Shown one piece after another: positions 21,553-31,478 of a stretch of 64,000 nt of DNA. The notes below the pieces were generated by a model. That model saw only the letters and a list, made by a program, of their open reading frames with translations. It was not told where the DNA came from and did not search any database. The stretch's first letter is position 1. Each line of letters starts with the position of its first letter. The DNA is from Mycoplasma phocimorsus (GTDB lineage: Bacteria > Bacillota_I > Bacilli_A > Mycoplasmatales > Metamycoplasmataceae): the NCBI RefSeq assembly GCF_030077875.1, contig NZ_JASEJT010000005.1, forward strand, positions 161,431 to 225,430. Reading direction: 5' to 3'. The translations under genes and the position numbers were made by a program.

Positions 21553-23472
21553 TTATCAAATAATTGTTCTTTTTTTCTTGTCAATAAACATTTTATCTGT
21601 TTCTTTAACATCAAAAAATTCATAAAATGCATCATGATTTTGTAATTGAACATTTGCTCTTAATTTACCAGGTGCATGAACATCAGATTTTAAAAGTAAT
21701 TTTTGATATTGTTCTCTATATTTGCCTTTTCATGAAGAAGCTCAAGAAATAAAGAATTCTTTTCCATCAAAATCTTTTTCACTTTTAGCAGCTTCATAAG
21801 CAGCAGCCAAACCGCCTAAGTCAGCAATATTTTCGGATACAGTTAATTTACCATTACATGTCCCTATATTTTCGCCAAGTGAAATTCCATCAAATAATTT
21901 AATAACTTTAGTCTTTTTCTTATTAAATGCAGCTCGATCTTTATTTGTTCATCAATTGTTTAAATTACCTTTTTCATCAAATTGAGAACCATTATTATCA
22001 AATGCGTGCGAAATTTCATGAGCTATTACTGCCCCAATTGAACCATAATTTTGTGATGAAGAATAATCTGAATATGAATAAAATGGTTTTTGTAAAATAG
22101 CAGCTGGGAAAACTATTACATTATGAAATGGATGAAAATAAGCATTTACTACAGCTGGTGACATACTTCAGTAATCTCTTACTACAGGTTTTAAGTATTG
22201 TGAAAATCTATATTCCATTTTAATTCTTTTAAAATTAATGATATTATCTAGAATATTACCTTCTTCCCCCTTTATAGTAGTTATAAACTTATCATAATAT
22301 GGTTCATATTTTTCAGGATAACCAATCATTTTTTTAAGAGATGAAAGTTTAATTATGGCTTTTTGTATAGTTTCTTTTCCTAATCAAGTATTTTGTTCTA
22401 ATCTATTTTTATAAATACTGATCATTTTATCAACCATATTTTCTACATTTTTCTTTGCATCTTGTCCAAATTCTCTTTTACCAAAATAAATACCAAATGG
22501 CATATTAAAAAATGAAATTGCTAAATCAATTGTATATTTTTCTTCAGCCTTCATAGACTTAATGCCTGTAATTGCTTTATTATATTCAAAAGCAATTTCT
22601 CTAGCTTCTTCAGAAAGGAGAGGCATGCTTGAAGTAATAAAATCTACTAACATCAAACTTTTAAAATTTTCAAAAGTTTGTACATTGTAAATTTTCTTTA
22701 ATGCTTTAATAAATCTTGGATTATCTTCAATAATTGTCTCTACATCTTCTTTAACTAAGGATTTAGTAATTTTTTCTAAATTAAATAATTTTTGTTTTTT
22801 ATCTATATCTTTTATTTTAAAAATATTGTATGAAGCAACATAATTAGCTCTTTCCTGAGCTGTTTTAGACATTTTTATTAAACTTTGATCAAAATTAATT
22901 GCACCTTGTACTAATTTAATTGCCTTTTCTTCTTCCATACCATATAGTTTAAGTAATTTTACCTTAACATTTTTTCAAATAGTAAGAAGATGAGTTGCCA
23001 TTTTTTTATTTTTATAGTAACTTTTTTCAGGTAGTATTAAACTTGGTGAACCCATTGCTAAAACTTGTTTAGAACTATCTTTAAAATCTTGAACAACATC
23101 AAAATCAATTGGCATAAGAAAACCATTTAGTAATAATTTTTTGTAGTTCTTATTAATATCTTCATATGAGGAAAGTGAATTAATTATTTCTTCATATTTT
23201 TTAATTGGACTGAATCCTATTTTGTCTTTTGCTGTTTTACCTCTTAATAATTTATAAAATAAAACAAAATTATAAAGCGTTTTATCCTTTAAATTTTTAA
23301 CATCTTTCACTAATTCCGATGTTAAAGCTTTTCTTTTCTTTTCTATCAATTTACTTAGTTCTTCAAATCCGCTAACAGAAGCTTTGTCATCATCAATTTT
23401 TGCTTTTTCTAATCACTCCCTATTTACTTCTTCATAAAAATCATCCTTTAAATTTTTTAAGTTATATTTCAT
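21553..23472 (-). CDS. pepO: M13 family zinc endopeptidase PepO
   Basis: 639 residues, usual for bacterial oligopeptidase O. Zinc site VIAHEISHAFD (HExxH), the third ligand in SENIADLGGLAAAY, and the substrate-binding NAYFHP. The N-terminal helical half starts MKYNLKNLKDDFYEEVNREW. It has no signal peptide or membrane segment, so it is probably cytosolic and cuts short peptides brought in by uptake systems. Minus-strand Shine-Dalgarno GGGGGG before the ATG and a TATAAT at 23500-23505. It lies just downstream of the mgtE terminator, so it is probably its own transcript. Confidence 0.95.
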
Positions 23473-23516
23473 ATGTCCCCCCTATAAAAATATGTTTAAA
23501 TTATATAAAAATTGTA

Positions 23517-23553
23517 TAAAAAATGTTTAAAAAGAAAACTTTTTAAACATTCG
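23517..23553 (-). terminator. terminator of cdaA-mgtE
   Basis: Strong 13-bp stem AATGTTTAAAAAG/CTTTTTAAACATT with AAAA loop; on the minus strand it is followed by TTTTTT. Confidence 0.88.
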
Positions 23554-23587
23554 AATATTTAATTTATACAAAAAATTTATATATAAA

Positions 23588-25024
23588 TTAAATAATAACT
23601 GCTGTGCTTGGAGGATATATAAGTAGTAATACAGCTAAAGTAATTCCGAAAAAAATTAATGTAGAAATTGCATCTGTCATAGTTGAAAGTAAAGGTGCTG
23701 ACATAACTGCTGGATCACGTTTTAATTTTATAGCAATAATAGGAATAATTGTCCCAAGAAATTTTGAAAAAATAATTACTATAAATAAAGATAATGATGA
23801 AACTAAAGAAATAATTATAAATGGAGCTGGATGAGCTGTTAAAGAATTATAAGAAGTAGAAAGAAAATATATTAATAATCTTGCAAAATTAACAGCAAAT
23901 AATATGCTGCCAGTCACAACACTAACATTAAATTCTTTTCATATTGCCTTTTTAAAATCACTTTTCTCTATTTCACCTAATGCATATGCCCGCATAATTG
24001 TTGTAGCAGATTGACTTCCAGCATTACCAGCTGATCCACTAATGACTGGAACCATACCAGTAATTACGGCAGTTGTTATAATTGCAGAAATTGCTGTTAA
24101 AGAAAGAGCCTTTTCAGCTACTCCAGTAAATTTTTCAATAATTAGTTGAGAAAGTGTTGAACCTATTAAAAGTAATATTAATCAAAATACCCGAGATTTA
24201 ACAATTGATCAGTTAGATTTTTTTAAATATTCTTTTTCTGATTCTTTATCAGAAATAGCAGCCATTTTATAAATATCTTCGGTAGCCGCTTCATTAATAG
24301 CGTCAATAATATCATCAGAAGTAATCATTCCAACCACAAAATCATTTTTATCAACAACCGGAATAGAAGACATATCATGTTCAGCAAAAACTTGAGATGC
24401 ATATTCAATTTTATCAGTAGTTTTTACACTGGCAACAGGGAACATTACTTCATTAATTTTAGTCCCTTCTTCAGCAAAAACAATATCCTCTAGTAGAGCT
24501 CCGCCAACAAGTTTACGATTTTCATTTACAACAAAAAAGTAATGAGAAAGTTCAGCATTTTTCTTTTCATATAAACGCTTAATTTTATTTAGGCCATTTT
24601 TACAATATGATGTATCTTTAAGCAAAACAATATCAACAGCAGCAATACTACCAACTTCATCATCTTTATAGTTTAAAATTACATTAATAATATTTCTTTT
24701 TTCTTTAGGTGTTATTTCTAAAATTCTTTTAGCAATTAAAGCGGGCATTTCTTCAAGAAGATCAGCCAATTCATCAGTTTGAAGGATATTAAGAATTTCA
24801 GTATTATCACTTTCAAGAATTTTTTCAACAATTTTTTGTTGAATATCGGGTTCAAAATAAGAAAAAAGTTCAGCAGCATCTTCGGTGCCAATTACTCTTA
24901 AAAGAAAAAAAATTTGTGATGCAGATGCATTTTCCAATTCATAAGCAACATCAGCAATAGGAGTATTATTAATGTATGTTCTAATTTCATTAATATTTTT
25001 ATTATTAATAATATCAATCAACAT
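23588..25024 (-). CDS. mgtE: magnesium transporter MgtE
   Basis: 478 residues in the MgtE order. The N-terminal acidic superhelical domain (about 1-115, with QTDELADLLEEMP) is followed by two CBS domains (about 125-250, with HDMSSIPVVDKNDFVVGMITSDD), a linker helix, and a C-terminal five-helix channel domain with the pore-region motif SGSAGNAGSQSAT. It conducts Mg2+ inward and is gated by cytosolic Mg2+ at the N/CBS domains. Read through one TGA after KKSN. It starts 13 bases after cdaA, so the two are one operon linking c-di-AMP synthesis with cation uptake. Confidence 0.96.
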
Positions 25025-25037
25025 AAATCCCCCCCTT

Positions 25038-25631
25038 TTAATTTAAGTTTAACATTTCTGATAATTTAGATTGTAGATCTTTAGGATCAACAATAATTGT
25101 TTGACTACGTTTAATAAATGAAATAGTACCAGTTTCCTCACTTACCACAATTGTTAATGAATCAGAAACTTCCGATATACCAATAGCGGCACGATGTCTA
25201 GAACCATATTTATTATCAATAGATTTTTTTGTTATTTTATAGAAAGTAGAAGCATAATAAATTTTATTATTTCTAATAATTACAGCGCCATCATGAAGAG
25301 GTGAACTTTTTGAAAAAATAGCAATTAAAAGACTTGAAGAAATATTAGCGTCAAGAATAATTCCATCAGTACGAAGCATATCAAGATTATCAGAATTTTC
25401 AATTGTTATAAGTGCGCCAATTTTATGTCTAGAAAGATAACTAATGGCTTCTTTAAGCTGATTTATAACCCTTAATTTACTTGAAAGAGCTAAAATTAAG
25501 TTTTGTTTAGATCTTTTTAAACGCGTTTTTTCTTTAATATAACTTATTAATAAAAAAACGACAAATCCTAAAATAATAAACAAAATAGTGGATGATAAAG
25601 CTATTAAAATATTGATTTGATTCTTTTCCAT
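25038..25631 (-). CDS. cdaM: diadenylate cyclase, CdaM type
   Basis: Makes cyclic di-AMP from two ATP, a signal that controls K+ and osmolyte transport in Firmicutes and mollicutes. 197 residues: one membrane helix at about 9-31, a short coiled stretch, and the DAC domain with PLHDGAVIIRN (DGA 114-116) and GSRHRAAIG (RHR 145-147), both catalytic motifs intact. A single TM helix in place of the three of CdaA is the mycoplasma CdaM form. Good minus-strand Shine-Dalgarno (GAGGATGG). Confidence 0.93.
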   Translation of the reverse strand: MEKNQINILIALSSTILFIILGFVVFLLISYIKEKTRLKRSKQNLILALSSKLRVINQLKEAISYLSRHKIGALITIENSDNLDMLRTDGIILDANISSSLLIAIFSKSSPLHDGAVIIRNNKIYYASTFYKITKKSIDNKYGSRHRAAIGISEVSDSLTIVVSEETGTISFIKRSQTIIVDPKDLQSKLSEMLNLN

Positions 25632-25663
25632 ATTAATACCATCCTCAATAAATATTATTATTT

Positions 25664-25669
25664 ATTATA
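25664..25669 (-). promoter_or_regulatory. -10 box of cdaM-mgtE
   Basis: Minus-strand TATAAT about 33 bases before the cdaM start; together with the pgk box it forms a divergent promoter region. Confidence 0.5.
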
Positions 25670-25701
25670 TATTAATAATAAGCAAAAATACATTTATTTA
25701 A

Positions 25702-25707
25702 TATAAT
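25702..25707 (+). promoter_or_regulatory. -10 box of pgk
   Basis: TATAAT 24 bases before the pgk ATG with AAAGGAT Shine-Dalgarno between. Confidence 0.55.
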
Positions 25708-25731
25708 TAAGAATATTATGAAAGGATAAAA

Positions 25732-26919
25732 ATGAAGAAATTTATTGACGATTTAGAATTAAAAGACAAAAAAGTTTTAATAAGAGTCGATTTTAATGTT
25801 CCTATTAACGAGAATGGTGAAATTACTTCTTTAAAAAGAATTAAAGCCGCTCTTCCTACAATTGAAAAAGTTATTAACGATGGAGGAAAAGCAATTTTAT
25901 TTTCACATCTTGGAAGAATTAAAGAAGAAAAAGATTTAGCTAAAAATAATCTAGAGCCAGTAGCACAAGCATTAGCAGATTTATTACAAAAAAATGTTAC
26001 TTTTGTTAAACAAACAAGAGGAGCTAATTTAGAAGAAGCTATTAGAAGAATGCAAAATGGTGACGTTTTATTAGTACAAAATACAAGATATGAAGATTTA
26101 GAAGGTAAAAAAGAATCAAAAAATGATCCTGAATTAGGCAAATATTGAGCTTCATTAGGTGATTTATTTATTAATGATGCTTTTGGTACAGCACATAGAG
26201 CACATGCTTCAAATGTTGGGATAGCATCAAATATTGAAATATCTGCTTTAGGTTATTTAATGAATAAAGAAGTTGAAGCATTAAATAAAATTGTAAATGC
26301 ACCAAAAGAACCTTATGTAGCTATTATTGGTGGAGCTAAAATTAGTGATAAAATTGGTATTTTAGAATCATTAGTTAAAAAAGTAGATAAATTATTAATT
26401 GGTGGTGGAATGGCCTATACGTTTCTTAAAGCGATGGGACACACAATTGGTAATTCATTACTAGAAGAAGAAAAACTTGAATATGCTACTAAATTTATGG
26501 AAGAGCATGCAGATAAAGTTGTGCTTCCTATTGATTCAGCAAATGCTACAGCATTTAAAGATATGGAGCCTGTATTTTCAGGAAGAGATATTCCTGAAGG
26601 ATATATGGGATTAGATTTAGGACCTGAGTCAATTGAGCTATTTGTAAAATCACTTGATGGTGCAAAAACAGTGTTTTGAAATGGACCAATGGGTGTTACT
26701 GAATTTGAAAACTTCAAATATGGAACATTTGATGTAGCTAAAAAAATTAGTGAATTAAAAGATGTTTATAGTGTAGTTGGTGGAGGAGATTCAGTTGCAG
26801 CTATTGAAAAACTTAAATTTGAAGATAAGTTTTCTCATATTTCAACAGGTGGTGGAGCCTCTTTAGAATTACTAGAAGGCAAAAAATTACCTGGTGTTGA
26901 ATCAATTCAAGATAAGTAA
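25732..26919 (+). CDS. pgk: phosphoglycerate kinase
   Basis: Glycolytic enzyme transferring phosphate from 1,3-bisphosphoglycerate to ADP. 395 residues: [19 protein letters not shown] near the N-terminus, FSHLGR, the central [41 protein letters not shown] (Trp encoded by TGA), and the nucleotide-site [11 protein letters not shown] plus [14 protein letters not shown] at the C-terminus. Complete and single-gene, flanked by its own promoter and terminator. Confidence 0.98.
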
Positions 26920-26951
26920 TTATTTTTTTTAGTATTAAAACAAATATATTA

Positions 26952-26983
26952 AAAAAGAGTGAGCACAATTCACTCTTTTTTTT
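26952..26983. terminator. bidirectional terminator between pgk and dinB
   Basis: AAAAAGAGTGA/TCACTCTTTTT hairpin with T-runs on both strands; the dinB stop abuts it. Confidence 0.88.
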
Positions 26984-28229
26984 AATATTTAATTTTTTCT
27001 TTTCTAATAAATGATTCATTATCTTGATCAAGAAACTTAAGTTTTGGTTTTTGAATTGAGTTATTATTAATAATATCACTTGCCTTAATAAGTGTATTAC
27101 TGCCCACAATTGAGTTAACATGAGTAATTAATTTATCTTCTTTGTATCGCGGTTTAATTTCTTCAAAAATTGATTTTTGAAAATATATATTATTTTTATA
27201 TTGCAATTCACTAATACCAAACCCCAATCCTTTTATAGGTTTATTATTTCAATACTCCTTAAATAGAAATTGCGCTATTTCATTAAGTTTTGTTTCCGTT
27301 TCTATATATTGTTTAGATTTAAATTGCTTATTTATAAATGAATTTTGGCCATCATATTTTATAGAAATAATAGCCACTTTTCCAAGCATATTTCTATTTT
27401 TAGCTTTAATTCAAACTGAAGCAACTAATTCAGATAATAAGTAAGAAATATCGTTAATATTATCAATACTAAGAAAATCAATGCTTTTAATATTACTAAT
27501 TGATTTAGGAGTATACATTTCTTCACGTTTAATAATTTCAATTCCATTAAGATTATTTCAATAGTTTAAATAAGTGTTTTTAAAAATCTCTTTAATAATA
27601 TTTTTATTTTTAAAAGAGCGATAAAAATCTCCTATAGTATTAATATTATTACTTCTTAATTTATTTTCAAGCGACTTACCAATTCCAAAATATTCTCTTA
27701 TATCTAAATGAAAAAAACGCTTTTCAATTTCATTTGGATATGTAAATAAAATACCATAAGGTTTAGCTAAATTAGTACTCATTTTAGCTAAAAAATATGT
27801 AGTTGATATACCTATTGAAATAGGAATACCAAATTTTAACTTAATATCTTTTTGAATTCTTTTTGCTAGAGTAACGCTTGTGGTTTTAATATTACTTTTA
27901 TTAATTAAATGTGTGACATCAATAAAACACTCATCTATAGAAAATATTTGTATTTTATTTGAATAATTATTTATTATATATTCAAATATTTGATTACTTA
28001 TTTTCATAAAATGAGCAAAATTAGGACTTCTTCATATAGTCCCTGGAGCAATTTTAGATATTTCATGACGATACATTCCGACCCTAGCGCCCATTTTTTT
28101 AGCTTCGTAACTTAGTGAAATAGCAATACTTTTCCCTATAGCTACCATTTTATTTTGTAATTCAGGATGAATAATTCTTAAAGCACTAACAAAATAGCTG
28201 TCAAAGTCAATATGAAAAATAATATTCAT
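26982..28229 (-). CDS. dinB: Y-family DNA polymerase (DinB/ImpB/MucB type)
   Basis: Error-prone polymerase for lesion bypass. 415 residues, continuous only with UGA as Trp. Catalytic acids in FHIDFDSYF at the N-terminus and in FSIDECFID; SISIGISTTYFLAKMSTNLAKP is the palm motif, followed by HhH (FGIGKSLENKLRSNNI) and a little-finger domain. The motif after the first catalytic site is SLSYEAKKMGARVGM, close to the family's ASYEARKFGVRSGM. The ATG overlaps the sufU stop by one base (TAATG), so translation is coupled. Confidence 0.92.
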
Positions 28230-28645
28230 TATTTTTCAATTCTTTCTTTAACAGCTAGATATATTAAATTGGCACAATCATAACGATTTAAATGAGTTTT
28301 AACATTATTAAAAACATTTAAATCGCCTATTATATTTTCATATTTAATTTCCATATTAATTAATTGATTATATTTTTGAAGAATATTTAAAATTTCATCT
28401 TTAGTTTTATTGTTAATTGTTTCAATCATAATATCACTTGATGCAACACAAATTGCGCAACCATTTGTTTTATGTTCAAAAAAATAAAAAGAATCTTTAT
28501 TTTCCATTTTAAGAATTATTTTATCTACACATCTATTACTATATTTAGTAAAATTATCTTCTTCAGTTAAATTGTTATTAGCAAACTTAGGATTAGAATA
28601 TCGTGATGTTATTAATTGGATTTTATATTTTTGGTCTATTATCAT
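28229..28645 (-). CDS. sufU: SufU/IscU-like sulfur transfer protein
   Basis: 138 residues. The pattern matches SufU: a Cys in NRCVDK, the central NGCAICVASSDIM (family GC-x-I-S-x-AS) and a late YDCANL, giving the three ligand or acceptor cysteines. SufU takes sulfur from a cysteine desulfurase, acting either in Fe-S cluster assembly or as a sulfur relay; the desulfurase gene is not in this window. The usual NPxCGD around the first Cys is altered. It overlaps the membrane gene upstream by seven bases and dinB by one. Confidence 0.8.
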   Translation of the reverse strand: MIIDQKYKIQLITSRYSNPKFANNNLTEEDNFTKYSNRCVDKIILKMENKDSFYFFEHKTNGCAICVASSDIMIETINNKTKDEILNILQKYNQLINMEIKYENIIGDLNVFNNVKTHLNRYDCANLIYLAVKERIEK

Positions 28646-29619
28646 CTTATTTGTTGTAAATCAATCATGTATTTTTGTTTTAATACAATAAGAACAGTAT
28701 ATAAAGGAATTAAAACACTTGTAAAAAGTAATGTTTCAATTCCTGATTTAATAACCATTCAAATCCCAAAAGCAAAATATTCTTGTGAAAAATAAGGTAT
28801 TAAAGGTTTAATGCTTCCTGTACCTCTTTTACTATTAAGAAAATGAACAAGAGCAAAATTACCTCATGCTCATCTGAATAATACAGAAATTAATGCCACC
28901 AATGCAAAAATCATGAATATAGTTAAAAGTTTATTAATTTGTTCATTATTATTATTATTTTCAATATTACGATTTAATACTAAACCTCGTTGTGATATGC
29001 GTTTTTTCATAGCATATTTTATTCAAACTGTTGCAATAAAAACTGTAACACAAAGAGCATAAATTACTGAAATTAAAATTAAAATTGAACTTGTAATATA
29101 AGCATCTTCAACCTTTTTAACACCACTCAGTTTTGCTAACAATTTAGCATCAAAAGCATTATATGCAACAAATAAAATATTTAAATACATTGTAATAGAA
29201 AGTAAAATTGAAGCAAAAATTAACATTGCAATTTTATTTTTTCTGTATAAAGAAAAGAAAGATCAACTTACAATAACAATTAATGGAGCTGCAATGGCAT
29301 AAACATATGATCAATCATAGATCCTTCCAAATAAAAACATTTTAGAAAAATCACAAAGAACAGCAAAAAATATTCCATACCCCAAAGGAAAAATTAATCC
29401 TACTAAAATATAAAATAAATGTTCTACTTCTATATTAAGAGGCCCAGGTAATAAAATTTTTTTAATACCAAAAAATAATAAAAACATAGCAAAAAGCATT
29501 CCACTAATTGCAACTTCAAATAGTGTTATTTTTCTAAAATGAACAGATTTTGCAGAAAACGCTCTAATAGCATTTCTAAACTTTTCAAAAGGGAATTTAA
29601 TAGCGTTTCAAATTTTCAT
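28639..29619 (-). CDS. membrane protein, ECF transporter S-component-like
   Basis: 326 residues with six or more hydrophobic segments. The N-terminal part (MKIWNAIKFPFEKF, then FRKITLFEVAISGMLFAMFLL and the LNIEVEHLFYILVGLIFPLGYGIFFAVLCDFSKM segment) resembles S components of energy-coupling-factor vitamin transporters: an opening amphipathic stretch, then the large-pore G-Y/G-x-x-F-x-x-x-x-x-D region. Substrate cannot be told; folate/riboflavin-type is only a guess. It is longer than a typical 180-200 residue S protein, with an extra pair of helices. Upstream gene of the set with sufU and dinB. Confidence 0.65.
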
Positions 29620-29654
29620 ATTTAAATATTATCAAATAAAAAACAAAAATATCA

Positions 29655-29688
29655 AAAAAATAAAAATTCAATACCTTTAAGTATTGAA
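29655..29688 (-). terminator. terminator of the small peptide gene
   Basis: TTCAATAC/GTATTGAA stem (29667-29674 with 29681-29688); on the minus strand followed by TTTTTATTTTTTT. It isolates the peptide gene from the membrane gene downstream. Confidence 0.85.
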
Positions 29689-29729
29689 CAAAAATAGATA
29701 ACTATTTTTAATTATTTATATTTTATTAA

Positions 29730-29963
29730 CTAAAATGGAAGTATTATTTCAGTAATTTTTGTTTTTGTTTCATTATCAAATGATATGCTTGCATTAGAAC
29801 CAAATTTTGTACTTCCTTTATTAGCATAAGCAAGCTTAATCATTGAAGTTATTCCATTAGCAATATTAAGAACTAAAGGAACAATTGCACTAATAATACT
29901 AATAAAACCAGAGCCATAAATGTTTGCTTTTTGCTCATCATTTAATTTTTTAAAATCATTCAT
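29730..29963 (-). CDS. 77-residue peptide with double-glycine-type leader
   Basis: The start is the ATG at 29963, six bases behind a perfect AGGAGG; a TTG further upstream lacks a Shine-Dalgarno. The first 18 residues (MNDFKKLNDEQKANIYGS) fit the leader of bacteriocin/pheromone precursors: Leu at -12, Ile at -4, Gly-Ser at -2/-1, acidic residues between. After it comes a hydrophobic GFISIISAIVPLVLNIANG segment and a polar Ser/Asn/Lys tail ending in ILPF. Such leaders are cut by C39-peptidase ABC exporters; none is encoded nearby. It has its own terminator. A secreted bacteriocin-like or signalling peptide is inference; a plain small membrane peptide is the alternative. Confidence 0.7.
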   Translation of the reverse strand: MNDFKKLNDEQKANIYGSGFISIISAIVPLVLNIANGITSMIKLAYANKGSTKFGSNASISFDNETKTKITEIILPF

Positions 29964-30086
29964 ATAACCTCCTTTCAATAGCAGTAGTTCAAAACATATT
30001 GAAATAAAAGTTAAAAAAACAAAATTAATAAAAACAACTTAATTTTTCCTAAAAGTATTTAATATTGATATTAATTGTTAATATAT

Positions 30087-30092
30087 TATAAT
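30087..30092 (+). promoter_or_regulatory. -10 box of hisS, leaderless spacing
   Basis: TATAAT seven bases before the hisS ATG; no Shine-Dalgarno in the gap or upstream. Confidence 0.6.
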
Positions 30093-30099
30093 TTTAATT

Positions 30100-31299
30100 A
30101 TGAATAAAATTAAAGGGACTAAAGATTATTTTGGTGCAGAAGCTCAAAAAATGATTCATATAAAGGATGTATTTTTCGATTGTTGTTATCGAAATAATTA
30201 TTCTTATGTAGAATCGCCAATTATTGAATATGTAGATTTGTTTAAAAGAAGTAGTGGCGAAATGAGTGATATTGTTTCAAAAGAAATGTATACTTTTTTA
30301 AGTAAGTCAAATAAACAATTAGCATTAAGACCAGAAGGCACGGCTCCATTTATTAGATTATTTTTAGAAAATAAGTTAATGAATGAACGCTTTAAAACTT
30401 ATTTTTATTTTGGTCCAATGTTTAGATATGAACAGCCGCAAAAAGGCAGATATAGACAATTTAATCAGCTTGGTATTGAAAATATTTCACAAGTTAATTA
30501 TATTAATGATTTTCAAGTATTAATGTTGGCTTTTGAAATATTAAATAAATTAAATATTAAAGATTTTAAACTTATTATTAATAATATTGGAACTATTGAA
30601 GAGCGCGCTATATATAAAAATGTTCTTAAAGAATATCTTTCTAATTATAAGGAACAATTAGAACAAGAATCATTAGCTCGATTAGATGCTAATGTTCTTC
30701 GAATTTTAGATGATAAAAAAGAACAAGGTAAAGATTTTATTAAAAATTGCCCTAAAATTATTGATTTTCTTTCTGAAGAATCAAAGCTATATTTTGAAAA
30801 TATTAAGAATTTATTGACAAAGTTTAATTTTGATTTTGAAGTTGATTTTAATTTAGTTAGAGGCCTTGATTATTATAATAATTTAGTATTTGAATTTGTT
30901 TCAACTTCAAAAGCTTTAGGTTCGCAAGCCGCTATTATAGCTGGTGGTAGATATCAAATTAAACTTGAAAATGAGTGTATTGATGCAATTGGATTTGCTG
31001 GCGGGATTGAGCGAATACTTGAAATTTTAAATTATAATAATTTTGAGGTTCAAAATGAGTTAACTAATTTAATTGTTATTCTTAATGAAGAAGAAAGAAT
31101 TGAAGCGCTTAAATTGTTTAAACAACTTTCTGAAAATGCAAGAACTTATTTATACCCAGATGTCATAAAACTTAATAAAGCTTTTAAACTTACCGCTTCT
31201 ACTAGAGCTCATAATTTAGTTTTTAAAAATAGGACAAATAATAGCAGCAACTGAATAATTAAAAATCAGATTACTAAAGAAATTAAAAATATTGATTAA
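30100..31299 (+). CDS. hisS: histidyl-tRNA synthetase
   Basis: Class II synthetase charging tRNA-His (gene at 45926 in this window). 399 residues: KIKGTKDYFGAEAQKM at the N-terminus, motif 2 FYFGPMFRYEQPQKGRYRQF, the HisRS signature LVRGLDYYNNLVFEF, and motif 3 AIGFAGGIERILEIL; a short anticodon-binding domain follows after a TGA-coded Trp. The C-terminal domain is shorter than in E. coli HisRS. Single-gene transcript with its own terminator. Confidence 0.96.
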
Positions 31300-31329
31300 C
31301 AAAGAAGAATTACTCTTCTTTGTTTTTTT
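31298..31329 (+). terminator. terminator of hisS
   Basis: ACAAAGAAGA/TCTTCTTTGT stem overlapping the stop codon, then T7. Confidence 0.88.
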
Positions 31330-31478
31330 CATTAAAATAGTGTGGAAAAAATATGAAAAAGGCAAAATATAATTTTGTAAATCTTACTATAAATATATAT
31401 TTAATTAAATAATTTATATATAGAACATTACTTAAATTTAATAATTAGTGGCTCTAATTTAATAATTAGGAGATAAAT

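Noticed and set aside
25716..26141. Long minus-strand frame opposite pgk.
   Set aside because: It is antisense to a strongly conserved gene and its translation has no recognisable features; a shadow frame.
29964..29978. TTG at 29978 as start of the small peptide (MKGGY...).
   Set aside because: It would place the strong AGGAGG inside the coding region; ATG 29963 has ideal spacing and yields a standard leader.
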